45,039 nt of DNA. Source: DASXTS01 sp036505275 (lineage in GTDB: Bacteria > Actinomycetota > Actinomycetes > Mycobacteriales > Pseudonocardiaceae). The notes under the pieces are model-generated. The model was not told the DNA's origin. It worked only from the letters and a program-made list of their open reading frames with translations, and ran no database searches. The position numbers and the translations under genes are program-made. The stretch spans positions 1-45,039 of the forward strand of contig DASXTS010000392.1 in the NCBI GenBank assembly GCA_036505275.1, given 5' to 3'. Positions within the stretch are counted from its first letter, which is position 1. Every line of letters starts with the position of its first letter. Shown in pieces: positions 32,454-40,813 of the stretch.

Positions 32454-33376
32454 TCCACACCAGCGGCCTGACCAAGCGCTTCGGCCACCGGACCACGGCC
32501 GTCGACGACGTCGCGATCGACGTCGCGGAGGGTGACCGGTACGGGCTGCTCGGCCCCAACGGCTCGGGCAAGACCACCCTGCTGCGGATGGTGCTCGGCC
32601 TGGTCTACCCGTCGAGGGGGCACATCGAGCTGCTGGGCTGCCCGGTGCCGCGGCGGGTGGCCGACGCGTTGCCTCAGGTCGGCGCGCTGGTGGAGGGCCC
32701 GGCCGGCTACCCGCATCTGTCCGGACGCAGCAATCTGGCGCTGGTGGACGCCGCCGGTCCGGACGCTGGTGCCGGCGGCCGGCGCACCCGGCGTCGGCGG
32801 ATCGAGGACGCGCTCGAGCGGGTTGGCCTGGCCGGCATCGACCGGCGCCCGCTGCGGGCGTACTCGACGGGCATGCGCCAGCGGCTCGGGCTGGCCGCCG
32901 CGCTGCTGCGCCGGCCCCGGCTGCTGGTGCTCGACGAGCCGACCAACGGGCTGGACCCGGCCGGCAGCCGGGAGGTCCGCGCGCTGCTGGCCGAGCTGAA
33001 CGCGGACGGCACCACGATCCTGCTGTGCAGTCACCTGCTCGCCGAGGTCGAGCAGCTGTGCACCCGCGTCGGGATCATGGACCGGGGCCGCCTGGTGCTG
33101 CAGGATTCGCTCGGGGCATTGCGCGCGCCCACCGGGCGGGTGATCGTGGACAGCCCGGACGCCGACGCGGCGGCGGCGCTGCTGGACAGCCGGGTCGAGG
33201 CGCGAAGCGGCAGCCGCCTGGTGGTCCGGCACGCGGAGCCGGCCGAGCTGAACGCCCTGCTGGTGGCGGCCGGCGTGCGCGTGGCCGAGCTGACCCACGA
33301 GCGGCACACCCTCGAGGAGATAGTGCTGCGGCGCACCGGCGCCGGCACCGACCGGGTGGCCAAGGTGCGGCCGTGA
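32450..33376 (+). CDS. ABC transporter ATP-binding protein
   Basis: A 308-residue ATPase: Walker A GPNGSGKTT, signature YSTGMRQRL, Walker B LLVLDEPTNGLDPAG and H-loop LLCSHLLAEVEQL. The C-terminal ~80 residues form a short extension. This is the CcmA/bacitracin-type branch (single ATPase plus ABC-2 permease). The ATG start overlaps the LolA-like stop by 4 nt and its stop overlaps the permease start (GTGA), so the three genes are one translationally coupled unit. Confidence 0.93.
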   Translation: MIHTSGLTKRFGHRTTAVDDVAIDVAEGDRYGLLGPNGSGKTTLLRMVLGLVYPSRGHIELLGCPVPRRVADALPQVGALVEGPAGYPHLSGRSNLALVDAAGPDAGAGGRRTRRRRIEDALERVGLAGIDRRPLRAYSTGMRQRLGLAAALLRRPRLLVLDEPTNGLDPAGSREVRALLAELNADGTTILLCSHLLAEVEQLCTRVGIMDRGRLVLQDSLGALRAPTGRVIVDSPDADAAAALLDSRVEARSGSRLVVRHAEPAELNALLVAAGVRVAELTHERHTLEEIVLRRTGAGTDRVAKVRP

Positions 33377-34203
33377 TCAGGGTCGAGCTCGCCAAGCTGG
33401 TGCGCCGGCCGCGGGTCTGGCTGTGCGTGGCGCTGCTGTGCGCGCTGCCGACCCTGGTCGCCGTGCTGCTGGCCACCACCAGGGTGGCCCCGGCGCCCGG
33501 CCGCGGCCAGGCGTTTCTGTCCGCGGTGCTCTCCAATGGCCAGCTGTACCCGGCGGCCGCGCTGGCCATCGTGCTGCCGATCTTCCTGCCGATCACGGTC
33601 GCGGTCGTCGCCGGGGACGCGGTGGCCGGCGAGGCCAGCGCCGGCACGCTGCGCTACCTGCTCGCCCGGCCGGTCGGCCGCACCCGCCTGCTCGTCGCCA
33701 AGCTGGTATCCATCGCGGCGTTCGTGCTGCTCGCGGTCGCCGCGGTGACCGTGACCGGCTACCTGGTCGGGGTCGCGGCATTCGGCTTCGGCCCCGGCGC
33801 GGCGCTCGGCCAGCCCGGCGCCGTCACGTCACTGTCCGGGGTGCAGCTCAGCCCAACACAGCTGGCCTGGCGGCTGGCCGGCACGGTCGGCTACATCGCG
33901 CTGTCGATGATCGCGGTGGGTGCCATTGCGTTGTTCCTGTCCACGGTCACCGACTCCAGCCTCGCGGCCACCCTCGGCGCGCTGGCCGTGGTCGTCGCCA
34001 GCGCCGTGCTGACCCCGCTGGACGCCGCCGCCGCGATCACCCCGTACCTGCCGACCACCCGCTGGCTGGCCTGGGTGGACTTCTTCCGCGAGCCGATCTT
34101 CTGGCGGGACATCCGCGGCGGCGCCCTGGTTCAGCTCGGCTATGTGACGGTGCTGCTCGGCGCCGCCTGGGCCAACTTCACCACCCGCGACATCACCAGC
34201 TGA
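33373..34203 (+). CDS. ABC-2 type transporter permease
   Basis: A 276-residue membrane protein from GTG 33373 (VIRVELAKLVRRPRVW), with about six hydrophobic segments: VALLCALPTLVAVLLATT, ALAIVLPIFLPITVAVVAGD, SIAAFVLLAVAAVTVTGYLV, VGYIALSMIAVGAIALFLST, TLGALAVVVASAVLTPLDA and VQLGYVTVLLGAAWANF. The pattern GEASAGTLRYLLARPVGRTR is the ABC2 membrane-family cytoplasmic loop that contacts the ATPase. GTGA overlap with the ATPase gene. Substrate unknown; the LolA-like partner points to lipids or another hydrophobic cargo, by inference. Confidence 0.9.
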   Translation: MIRVELAKLVRRPRVWLCVALLCALPTLVAVLLATTRVAPAPGRGQAFLSAVLSNGQLYPAAALAIVLPIFLPITVAVVAGDAVAGEASAGTLRYLLARPVGRTRLLVAKLVSIAAFVLLAVAAVTVTGYLVGVAAFGFGPGAALGQPGAVTSLSGVQLSPTQLAWRLAGTVGYIALSMIAVGAIALFLSTVTDSSLAATLGALAVVVASAVLTPLDAAAAITPYLPTTRWLAWVDFFREPIFWRDIRGGALVQLGYVTVLLGAAWANFTTRDITS

Positions 34204-34219
34204 GCCGGTGGACAAGTCG

Positions 34220-35038
34220 TCAGCGGCCGGCATTGCGCAGGGTGGCGCACTCGGCGGCGGCCGGCTCGTGCAGCGGCTCGGTGCCGAGTGCCCGCAGCAC
34301 CAGGCCGGCGACCAGCGGGTCGGTGGGCAGCTGCCCGTGTCCGGTGTGCGCGTCCGGGCAGACAGACTGCAGCTCGATGTTCACCGCGCCGGTCAGCCGC
34401 GCGGACTGCGGCGACACGGTCTCGTCCTCGGCGGTCCACACCGACAGCCAGGGCACCCGCGCGCCCAGGCCGGCACGCTCCAGCTCGCCCATCACGTCAC
34501 TGCCCGGTGCGAGCTGCCGGCAGGCCGGCGGGCACGACTCCGGGGCGAGCGCCGCGCCGACGCCGGCGAGTTGCACGCCGTGCAGCGGCGAGCCGAGGCT
34601 GATCACCCGGCGGGCCCGGCCGGTGTCAGGGGAGCGCGCCACCCACAGCCCGGCGACCACCCCGCCGGCCGAGAAGCCGACCACGTCGACCGACGGGGCG
34701 CCCGCGGCGATCGCGGCCTGCGCCGCGGCGTCCAGCACGGCGACCTGAGCGCCGAGGTCACCGGTGCCATCGCCCGGCAGGGTCAGCACCGTGGCCGCAC
34801 GCCCGGTCGCCGAGTGAATCCGGCCGGCGAGCACGATCAGCCCGTCGCGGCCACCGCCATAACCGGGCACGAGCAGCACGGGCCCGGGCCGGTCCGGCGC
34901 CGGCGGCCCGCCCCGGCCGGCCTCCGGACCATGCCCGCCGGACACCCGTTCGCCGGCCACGCGCACGCCGACCAGCACTGCGACCACCAGCAGCACGGCG
35001 GCCAGGCCGAGCACGAGCAGGCGCCGGCGGGGGCTCAC
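34220..35038 (-). CDS. Membrane-anchored alpha/beta hydrolase (lipase/esterase-like)
   Basis: About 272 residues from GTG 35038 (VSPRRRLLVLG); ATG 35080 in frame is an alternative. A single N-terminal membrane segment (LLVLGLAAVLLVVAVLVGVRV) puts the catalytic domain outside. It has LLVPGYGGGRDGL (oxyanion region), VDVVGFSAGGVVAGLW (nucleophile Ser in GFSAG), an acid in TAEDETVSP and a His in the HTGHGQLPTDP region. This is the lipase class 2 / PGAP1-like arrangement. TACCGT lies 8 nt before GTG 35038 on the minus strand. It is divergent from hisE; its stop is 17 nt from the permease stop (convergent). Confidence 0.82.
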   Translation of the reverse strand: MSPRRRLLVLGLAAVLLVVAVLVGVRVAGERVSGGHGPEAGRGGPPAPDRPGPVLLVPGYGGGRDGLIVLAGRIHSATGRAATVLTLPGDGTGDLGAQVAVLDAAAQAAIAAGAPSVDVVGFSAGGVVAGLWVARSPDTGRARRVISLGSPLHGVQLAGVGAALAPESCPPACRQLAPGSDVMGELERAGLGARVPWLSVWTAEDETVSPQSARLTGAVNIELQSVCPDAHTGHGQLPTDPLVAGLVLRALGTEPLHEPAAAECATLRNAGR

Positions 35039-35091
35039 GATGTACCACGGTAGGCGAGGCGCCGTCACCGCGGATGGCATGATGACGCAGC

Positions 35092-35355
35092 GTGAAGACC
35101 TTCGACGGGCTGTACGCCGAGCTCGCAACGCGGGCCCGCGACCGCCCGGCCGGCTCGGCGACCGTCGCAGCGCTGGACGCCGGGGTGCACGAGCAGGGCA
35201 AGAAGCTGCTCGAGGAGGCCGGCGAGGTGTGGCTGGCCGCCGAGCATGAACCGGACGACGCGCTGGCGCAGGAGATATCGCAGCTGCTCTTCCGGGTCCA
35301 GGTGATCATGCTCGGCCGCGGGCTGACCCTGGACGACGTCTACCGCCACCTGTAG
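35092..35355 (+). CDS. hisE: Phosphoribosyl-ATP diphosphatase
   Basis: An 87-residue stand-alone HisE, the second step of histidine synthesis (PR-ATP to PR-AMP). All-alpha MazG-like fold with the metal-binding acidic cluster KKLLEEAGEVWLAAE and the helix EISQLLFRVQVIMLGRGL. The GTG start gives the usual MKTFDGLYAELATRARDRP. Followed 15 nt later by hisG, with which it forms the typical actinobacterial hisEG pair. No SD is seen; a CATGAT box lies 8 nt upstream. Confidence 0.96.
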   Translation: MKTFDGLYAELATRARDRPAGSATVAALDAGVHEQGKKLLEEAGEVWLAAEHEPDDALAQEISQLLFRVQVIMLGRGLTLDDVYRHL

Positions 35356-35370
35356 GGAGAACCCGCGATC

Positions 35371-36216
35371 ATGTTGCGCGTCGCCGTGCCGAACAAGGGC
35401 ACGCTGGCTGGTCCGGCATCGGAGATGCTCGCCGAGGCCGGCTACCGGCAGCGGCACGAGAGCCGCGACCTCACCGTGCTCGACCCGGGCAACGACGTGG
35501 AGTTCTTCTTCCTGCGGCCGAAGGACATCGCGATCTACGTCGGGTCCGGCGAGCTCGACCTCGGCATCACCGGCCGCGACCTGGCGCTGGACTCCGGAGC
35601 CCCGGTCCGGGAGCGGCTCGCGCTCGGCTTTGGCGGCTCGGCGTTCCGCTACGCCGGACCGGAGGGCCATTCCTGGGACGTCGCCGCGCTCGGCGGTAGC
35701 CGGATCGCCACCGCCTACCCCCGGCTGGTCACCGCCGACCTGGCCCGGCACGGCGTGGTGGCCGAGGTCATCCGGCTGGACGGCGCCGTGGAGATCTCGG
35801 TGCAGCTCGGCGTCGCGGACGCCATCGCCGACGTGGTCGGCTCCGGACGCACCCTGCGCCAGCACGGGCTGGTGCCGTTCGGCGAGCCGATCTGCGTCTC
35901 GGAGGCGGTGCTCATCGACCGGGCGGACGCGCCGGACACACCGGAGAAGGCGCAGCTCGCGGCCCGCGTGCAGGGCGTGGTGTTCGCCCAGCAGTACCTC
36001 ATGCTCGACTACGACTGCCCACGCGAACTGCTCGACAAGGCCGTCGAGCTGACTCCAGGCCTGGAGTCGCCCACGGTCGCGCCGCTGGCCGAGCCGGACT
36101 GGGTCGCGGTCCGCGCCATGGTGCCGCGCAAGGATGCCAACCAGGTGATGGACGAGCTGCACGCATTGGGCGCCAAGGCCATCCTGGCCTCGGACATCCG
36201 CTCCTGCCGGCTGTAA
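35371..36216 (+). CDS. hisG: ATP phosphoribosyltransferase (long form)
   Basis: A 281-residue HisG of the long, single-subunit type that catalyses the first, feedback-inhibited step of histidine synthesis. MLRVAVPNKGTLAGPASEML is the canonical start. DLGITGRDLALDSGAPVRER carries the first substrate site, and RIATAYPRLVTADL and IADVVGSGRTLRQHGL (the PRPP loop) follow. The C-terminal ~75 residues (VAVRAMVPRKDANQVMDELH) form the regulatory domain that binds histidine. An AGGGAG-type SD precedes ATG 35371. It ends 4 nt before the convergent P450 stop. Confidence 0.97.
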   Translation: MLRVAVPNKGTLAGPASEMLAEAGYRQRHESRDLTVLDPGNDVEFFFLRPKDIAIYVGSGELDLGITGRDLALDSGAPVRERLALGFGGSAFRYAGPEGHSWDVAALGGSRIATAYPRLVTADLARHGVVAEVIRLDGAVEISVQLGVADAIADVVGSGRTLRQHGLVPFGEPICVSEAVLIDRADAPDTPEKAQLAARVQGVVFAQQYLMLDYDCPRELLDKAVELTPGLESPTVAPLAEPDWVAVRAMVPRKDANQVMDELHALGAKAILASDIRSCRL

Positions 36217-36220
36217 CGGG

Positions 36221-37588
36221 TCAGAGCCGCTGCAGTCGGATGGGCAGCCCATCGGATGGCGTCGGCATGCTCGTGTAGTCCAGCGGCATCTCATATTCCA
36301 CCGGCACCGTCCACCGGTGGGCCAGCAGGAGCTGATGCAGCACGGCCTTCACCTGTAGCGCGGCGAACCGCAGTCCAATGCACTTGTGCACACCGCCGCC
36401 GAACGGGAGCCACGCGTAGTTGTGCACCCGGTCCTCGCGGCGGTGCTCGGCGAACCGCTCCGGGTCGAACCGCTCCGGGTCCGGCCAGTACTCCGGCATG
36501 TGATGGATGAAGTGCGCAGACACCGTCACGAACGTGTCGGCCGGCACGAAGTAGCCAAGGATCTCGGTGTCTCGCACGGTCTTGCGTGCCATCGCCTGCA
36601 GCGGAGTGACCAGCCGCAGGCACTCCTTCATCACCAGGTCCAGCGAGACCAGGCGGTCCAGATTGTCGAGCGCGACGGCCTCCGTGCCGAGCGCTGCCGA
36701 CTCCTGCCGGGCCCGGTCCTGCCATGCCGGGTGCTTGGCCAGGTAGTACGCCATGGTGGTCAGCGTCATGGTGGTGGTGTCGTGCGCCGCCATCAGCAGG
36801 AAGATCATGTGGTTGATCACGTCGTCATCGCCGAAGCGGTGACCGTCCTCGCTGCGCGCCTGGCACAGCGCGGCGAACAGATCAGCCGCCGAGGCATGAG
36901 CTCGCTTCGCCGGCAGTTGTGCGCGCAGCAGTTCCTCCAGCAGCCGGCGCCCGCGCAGGCCGCGCGACCAACGCAGACCCGGCACCGGGAACCGCACATA
37001 GGCCGTGCCGGCCCGGACCGCGTCGATGAACGCCCGGTTCACGCGCTCGGCCCGCGGGCCCAGCTCGCCGCCGGTGAACGTGCGGGTGGCCAGGTCGAGG
37101 GTGAGCTTCTTGAACGCCCGGTGCGCCCGAAGGGGCGCGCCGGCGGCCGTGCTGCCGAATGACACGATGCCGGCGGCGATGGCCGGATTCATCGTGTCGA
37201 GGTAGCTCGCCAGCCGCTCCCGGGTGAACGCCTGCTGCATGATCCGCCGGTGGTGCAGGTGTTCCTCGAAGTCCAGCAGCATGATGCCGCGGCGGAAGAA
37301 CGGGCCGATGAAGTACTCCCAGCCGCGCCCATTGGAGAACGCTTTGTCCCGGTTGACCAGCACTCGCTCGACGGCGTCCGGGCCGGCGGCGGACACCAGC
37401 CGGATGCCGAACGTGTTGGTCCACGCCACCGGGCCGTACCGGTCGTAGAAGTATCGGCTCCAGCCCAGCGGGTCATGCATGAAGTGCAGCGTGTGACCGA
37501 TGATGGGCGGCCCCGCCTCACCGGGGACCGCCCGCAGGTCGCCCGCTGGCGCTGTCAGATACGCGGCACGCATGGCGGGACCGCCCAT
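36221..37588 (-). CDS. Cytochrome P450 (CYP136/CYP51-like type)
   Basis: About 455 residues (start ATG 37588, MGGPAM; ATG 37573 is an alternative). P450 features: PIIGHTLHFMHDPLGWSRYF in the N-terminal proline-rich area, I-helix MAAHDTTTMTLTTMAY, ExxR in KECLRL, PERF region DPERFDPERFAEHR and heme loop FGGGVHKCIGLRFAALQ with the Cys ligand. The His-Asp-Thr-Thr I-helix and long C-helix region resemble class E-like bacterial P450s of the CYP51/CYP136 type, which often oxidise sterols, terpenoids or fatty acids. It starts 7 nt after the FAD monooxygenase stop, last in a minus-strand operon. Exact family is not decidable here. Confidence 0.93.
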   Translation of the reverse strand: MGGPAMRAAYLTAPAGDLRAVPGEAGPPIIGHTLHFMHDPLGWSRYFYDRYGPVAWTNTFGIRLVSAAGPDAVERVLVNRDKAFSNGRGWEYFIGPFFRRGIMLLDFEEHLHHRRIMQQAFTRERLASYLDTMNPAIAAGIVSFGSTAAGAPLRAHRAFKKLTLDLATRTFTGGELGPRAERVNRAFIDAVRAGTAYVRFPVPGLRWSRGLRGRRLLEELLRAQLPAKRAHASAADLFAALCQARSEDGHRFGDDDVINHMIFLLMAAHDTTTMTLTTMAYYLAKHPAWQDRARQESAALGTEAVALDNLDRLVSLDLVMKECLRLVTPLQAMARKTVRDTEILGYFVPADTFVTVSAHFIHHMPEYWPDPERFDPERFAEHRREDRVHNYAWLPFGGGVHKCIGLRFAALQVKAVLHQLLLAHRWTVPVEYEMPLDYTSMPTPSDGLPIRLQRL

Positions 37589-37595
37589 GCGGCGG

Positions 37596-38843
37596 TCACC
37601 GGTTGACCTGCTCCCGGCTGAACCCCGCCGCGGTGGCATAGCCCTTGAGAATGGCCTGGCGCTGGGAATGGCTGATGACGTCGTCGACGTCCGCGAAGCC
37701 GTCCGGGGCGAGGCGCTCGACCACGTCGATGACGCCTTCGGGGCCGCCGGTGCGGTTCATGTGCACGATCTGCGCCGTCATCTGGAGCCGCTCGTCCTCG
37801 TACGCCTTGAGCGCGGCCGGCACGTCGCCGGTTCCGGAGATCTCGGACAGCAGCCGGGCAAGGCAGCGGGCGTCCAGAATGGCCTGGCTGGCGCCATTGG
37901 ACCCCATCGGGTACATCGGGTGCGCTGCGTCGCCGAGCAGGGTCATCCGGCCGAAGCTCCAGGCCGGCAGCGGATCACGGTCGCACATCGGGTACTCGAA
38001 GAACTCCGGTGTGGCAGCGACCAGGGCCGGCAGATCGAGCTGGCTGATGTTGAACCGGGCCAGGTGTGGCGCGAGCTCGTCCCACTGGCCGGGCCTTGCC
38101 CAGTTCTCGCGCCGCGGCGGCACGGCGCCCGGCTCGGCGATCTGCGCGCACACCGCCCAGTTCGTCAGCCGGGTATCCGGGGTGGCGCCCGGCCCGATCG
38201 GGTACAGCACCAGCTTCGCCGCGGTGCCACCGGCAATGATCATCGAACGGCCGGTGAGGAACTTCGGCCACTCGTGCGCGCCGCGCCACATCATCACGCC
38301 GTTCCAGCGTGGTGGGCCCTCGTTCGGGTACAGCAACGCCCGCGCTGTCGAGTGGATGCCGTCGGCGGCCACCAGCGCATCGCCCTCGACCTCGGCCAGC
38401 GGGGCGTCGTCCCGGTCCACGAAGCGCGCCCGCACCCAGCGAGCGTCCTGCTCGAACCCGACCAGCCGATGCCCGACGTGCACCGCGTCGTCGCCCAGCC
38501 GCTGCCGCACCGCCTGGTTGAGCACGCCCTGCAGCCGGCCGCGGTGCAGCGACAACTGCGGCACCGCATACCCGGCGTCCAACCCGCGCAGCTCCCGCCA
38601 GATCTGCTGCCCGAACCGGTTTGTCATGATCAGCTCGTACGTTCGGATGCTGACCGCATCCAAGGCGGGCAGCAGCCCAAGGTCGGCCAGCTCCTTGATC
38701 GCGTTGGGCAGGGTGTTGATCCCCACCCCCAGCTCGCGGATGTTGCCGCTCTGCTCGTACAGCTCGCACTCGATGCCCCGCTCATGCAGGCACAGCGCGG
38801 TGGTCAACCCGCCGATCCCGCATCCGACGATCAGCACCTTCAT
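37596..38843 (-). CDS. FAD-dependent aromatic-ring monooxygenase (6-hydroxynicotinate/salicylate hydroxylase type)
   Basis: A 415-residue group A flavin monooxygenase. It has the GxGxxG dinucleotide motif VLIVGCGIGGLTTAL at the N-terminus, LVAADGIHSTAR (the DG motif binding FAD and NADPH), and LLGDAAHPMYPMGSNGASQA (the GD motif). It has the length and C-terminal helix of PHBH-like enzymes that hydroxylate phenols or N-heteroaromatics using NAD(P)H and O2. The start ATG 38843 follows a 57-nt gap after the thioesterase stop. With the P450 and thioesterase it forms an oxidative cassette. Confidence 0.93.
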   Translation of the reverse strand: MKVLIVGCGIGGLTTALCLHERGIECELYEQSGNIRELGVGINTLPNAIKELADLGLLPALDAVSIRTYELIMTNRFGQQIWRELRGLDAGYAVPQLSLHRGRLQGVLNQAVRQRLGDDAVHVGHRLVGFEQDARWVRARFVDRDDAPLAEVEGDALVAADGIHSTARALLYPNEGPPRWNGVMMWRGAHEWPKFLTGRSMIIAGGTAAKLVLYPIGPGATPDTRLTNWAVCAQIAEPGAVPPRRENWARPGQWDELAPHLARFNISQLDLPALVAATPEFFEYPMCDRDPLPAWSFGRMTLLGDAAHPMYPMGSNGASQAILDARCLARLLSEISGTGDVPAALKAYEDERLQMTAQIVHMNRTGGPEGVIDVVERLAPDGFADVDDVISHSQRQAILKGYATAAGFSREQVNR

Positions 38844-38900
38844 CGGTCACAGTCCGTTTCTTGTCGCTCGCTCGCCTCGTCGGCTCTGGCCCGCGATCGT

Positions 38901-39680
38901 TCAGCGGGCGCGTACCGTGAGAATCTGCGCGCTGCTACCGACCGCACCGTCCCGGTCGTGCAGGGTAGCCGTGGCCACCGCGGCTCCGGTAGGGCCGATT
39001 ACCGTGTTGGCTTCAACGCCGACCCAGTCGCCTCGGGGCATCCGGTGCAGGTGAACGGTGAGGTCGGTGTTCGGGAACAACCAGCGCGCAGGGTCGAGCC
39101 TGGCCGACATCCCGCTGGCCGAGTCGGCGACCGTCAGGAGTCGGCACAGCCCGTCGGTCGGCTCGCCGGCCACCAGCTCGAACCGGGGGCGAGCCCACGC
39201 CGCGCCGGCCCCCGGCTCGTCCCACGAGCCGTGCAGCCAGCGCCAGTCGATCGAGCTGAGGTAGCCGCCCACCATCCAGGATGCCGGCAGCGGACGGGGT
39301 CCGCCGGCCTCCGGCGGTGGCAGTGGCTCCGGGGTGCCGCCGGCCAGCTCGCCGGTGTCCGTGCGGATCAGCCGCCAACCGGTGGCCCGGGCCGCCACGA
39401 TGCTGCCGGCGGAGAGCTCCGCGCCGATCAGCTCGATCGTGCGGCCCGGGCGCAGCACGGTCGCGGTGACCCGCACCTCGGCCCGCGGCACGGGGCCGAG
39501 GATGTCCACGGTGAGCTTGGCCAGCGCGGTGTCCTCCCGCGGCGAGCAGCGCAGCATTGCCCGAGCCAGCAGCGCGGACGGCGGACCCATGTGCTGCACG
39601 CCGTCCGCCCACGGGCCGACGGTGTGCCCGGTCGCCACGAACCGGTCATCGCCGACCGGCAGGTAGTAGGCGTCCGTCAT
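38901..39680 (-). CDS. Acyl-CoA thioesterase-like protein, double hotdog fold (TesB/4HBT_3 type)
   Basis: A 259-residue two-hotdog protein. N-terminal half: FVATGHTVGPWADGVQHMGP, LARAMLRCS, then LAKLTVDILGPVPRAEVRVT (hotdog strand). C-terminal half: YLSSIDWRWLHGSW, WLFPNTDLTVHLHRMPRGDW (the TesB-like D-x-T-V-H strand) and AVATATLHDRDGAVGSSAQI. Acyl-CoA thioesterases of this type hydrolyse acyl- or aryl-CoA. The ATG 39680 sits after a region with three CAGGGCCGAA repeats behind the RecB-like stop. First of the oxidative genes in the operon. Confidence 0.85.
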   Translation of the reverse strand: MTDAYYLPVGDDRFVATGHTVGPWADGVQHMGPPSALLARAMLRCSPREDTALAKLTVDILGPVPRAEVRVTATVLRPGRTIELIGAELSAGSIVAARATGWRLIRTDTGELAGGTPEPLPPPEAGGPRPLPASWMVGGYLSSIDWRWLHGSWDEPGAGAAWARPRFELVAGEPTDGLCRLLTVADSASGMSARLDPARWLFPNTDLTVHLHRMPRGDWVGVEANTVIGPTGAAVATATLHDRDGAVGSSAQILTVRAR

Positions 39681-39684
39681 CTCG

Positions 39685-39723
39685 TTCGGCCCTGATTCAT
39701 TCGGCCCTGATTATTCGGCCCTG
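39685..39723. repeat. Three direct repeats TTCGGCCCTG, 14-15 bp apart
   Basis: TTCGGCCCTG occurs at 39685, 39700 and 39714, covering the last codons of the RecB-like gene and the gap to the thioesterase start. The last RecB codons (RAE) appear to have been duplicated twice outward. Confidence 0.8.
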
Positions 39724-40691
39724 TCCAGCGGGGTCTCCCGGCCGGCGTCGGGCAGCACCCCGTCGGACGGCCAGCCGGGGTACGGCGGCGGCGTGCCGCC
39801 GAACTCCGGACAGATCGCCCGATGGTGGCAGTAGTCGCACATGCCGCTTCGCCGCGGGCGGAAATCGCCGGTGCGGCCGGCCTTGAGGATCGCGGTCCAG
39901 ATCGCGCTCAGGGTGCGCTCGAAGCGGCGCAGTTCGGCCTCGTCGGGGCTGTAGGTGAGCAGCTGACGGTCGGCCAGGTAGATCAGCCGGAGCTGCCGGG
40001 GCACCACGCCACGGGTGCGCCACAGCACGACCGCATAGAACTTCATCTGGAACAACGCCCGCGCCTCGCCGACCTCGCGGGGCGCCGCACCAGTCTTGTA
40101 GTCCACCACCCTGATCTCGCCGGTCGGCGCGACGTCGAGCCGGTCGATGTAGCCGCGCAGCAACACCGGGTCGCCGCCGTCCTCGGCGGGCTCCAACTCC
40201 GCCTCCACGAGCAGCTCGCACGCCTCCGGCCGCAGCCGGCGGGGGTCTTCCAGGACGAAGTAGGACTCCAGCAGGTCGCGCGCGGAGGCCAGCCAAGCGG
40301 CGGCGTGCTCGGCGGTGTCCGTGGCGTCCGGTTCGGCGGCCTGCTCCGGGGTGGTGTCCGCCCAGTCGCCCTCGGAGAAGAGCGCCGCCAGCTCCGGCTC
40401 GGCGGCCAGCAGATCGCGCCAGACCGGCTCCAGCAGCTCCTGGGCCCTGGCCGGCACCCGCTCCTCGGCCGGCAGCGCGTACAGCCGCTCCAGCACGGCA
40501 TGCACCACGGTGCCGCGCACCGCGATTGGGCTCGGCAACTCGGGGATCCGGTCCACCACCCGGAACCGGTACAGCAGCGGGCACTGCTTGAAGTCGCCGG
40601 CGCGGGACGGCGACAGCGCCGGCTGACGCCGGGCGGCAGGCTCGGATCCGGCGTGCTCTGCCGCCGCCAGGTCTTCGCTCGCCAGCGCCAT
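39711..40691 (-). CDS. RecB family exonuclease with 4Fe-4S cluster (PD-(D/E)XK)
   Basis: A 326-residue nuclease domain protein: RGTVVHAVLERLY (motif I His), the middle acidic motif LLRGYIDRLDV (active-site Asp) and RVVDYKTGAA (D-x-K). One Cys in KQCPLLYRF and three in the C-terminal SGMCDYCHHRAICPEF provide four ligands for an iron-sulfur cluster, as in AddB and Cas4. It lacks a helicase part. Length and motifs match Rv2119 of M. tuberculosis, and the position next to trmI is conserved. Start ATG 40691; first gene of a four-gene minus-strand operon (30-nt gap to the thioesterase). Confidence 0.92.
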   Translation of the reverse strand: MALASEDLAAAEHAGSEPAARRQPALSPSRAGDFKQCPLLYRFRVVDRIPELPSPIAVRGTVVHAVLERLYALPAEERVPARAQELLEPVWRDLLAAEPELAALFSEGDWADTTPEQAAEPDATDTAEHAAAWLASARDLLESYFVLEDPRRLRPEACELLVEAELEPAEDGGDPVLLRGYIDRLDVAPTGEIRVVDYKTGAAPREVGEARALFQMKFYAVVLWRTRGVVPRQLRLIYLADRQLLTYSPDEAELRRFERTLSAIWTAILKAGRTGDFRPRRSGMCDYCHHRAICPEFGGTPPPYPGWPSDGVLPDAGRETPLDRAE

Positions 40692-40748
40692 GCCGCAAGG
40701 TTATTGGAGGGCACCGACAGAACCCCCGGCGCCGCGCGGGGCACCGGG

Positions 40749-40794
40749 GTCGTGAGTGGCAAATGGTGCTCCAACACCAATTGCCAGTCACAGG
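40749..40794. repeat. Imperfect palindrome, member 3 of the dispersed family
   Basis: The left arm starts with the same 18 nt as the mshC copy (GTCGTGAGTGGCAAATGG) and continues TG. The right arm 40775-40792 (CACCAATTGCCAGTCACA) has two mismatches and a diverged end. Loop of 6 nt. It is in the divergent RecB-like/M50 intergenic region. Confidence 0.85.
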
Positions 40795-40800
40795 CAGCCG

Positions 40801-40806
40801 TAGGCT
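40801..40806 (+). promoter_or_regulatory. -10 box of the M50 leaderless promoter (TAGGCT)
   Basis: TAGGCT within CAGCCGTAGGCTG, 7 nt before ATG 40814. Identical core and spacing to the mshC promoter. Confidence 0.55.
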
Positions 40807-40813
40807 GCCCCTC

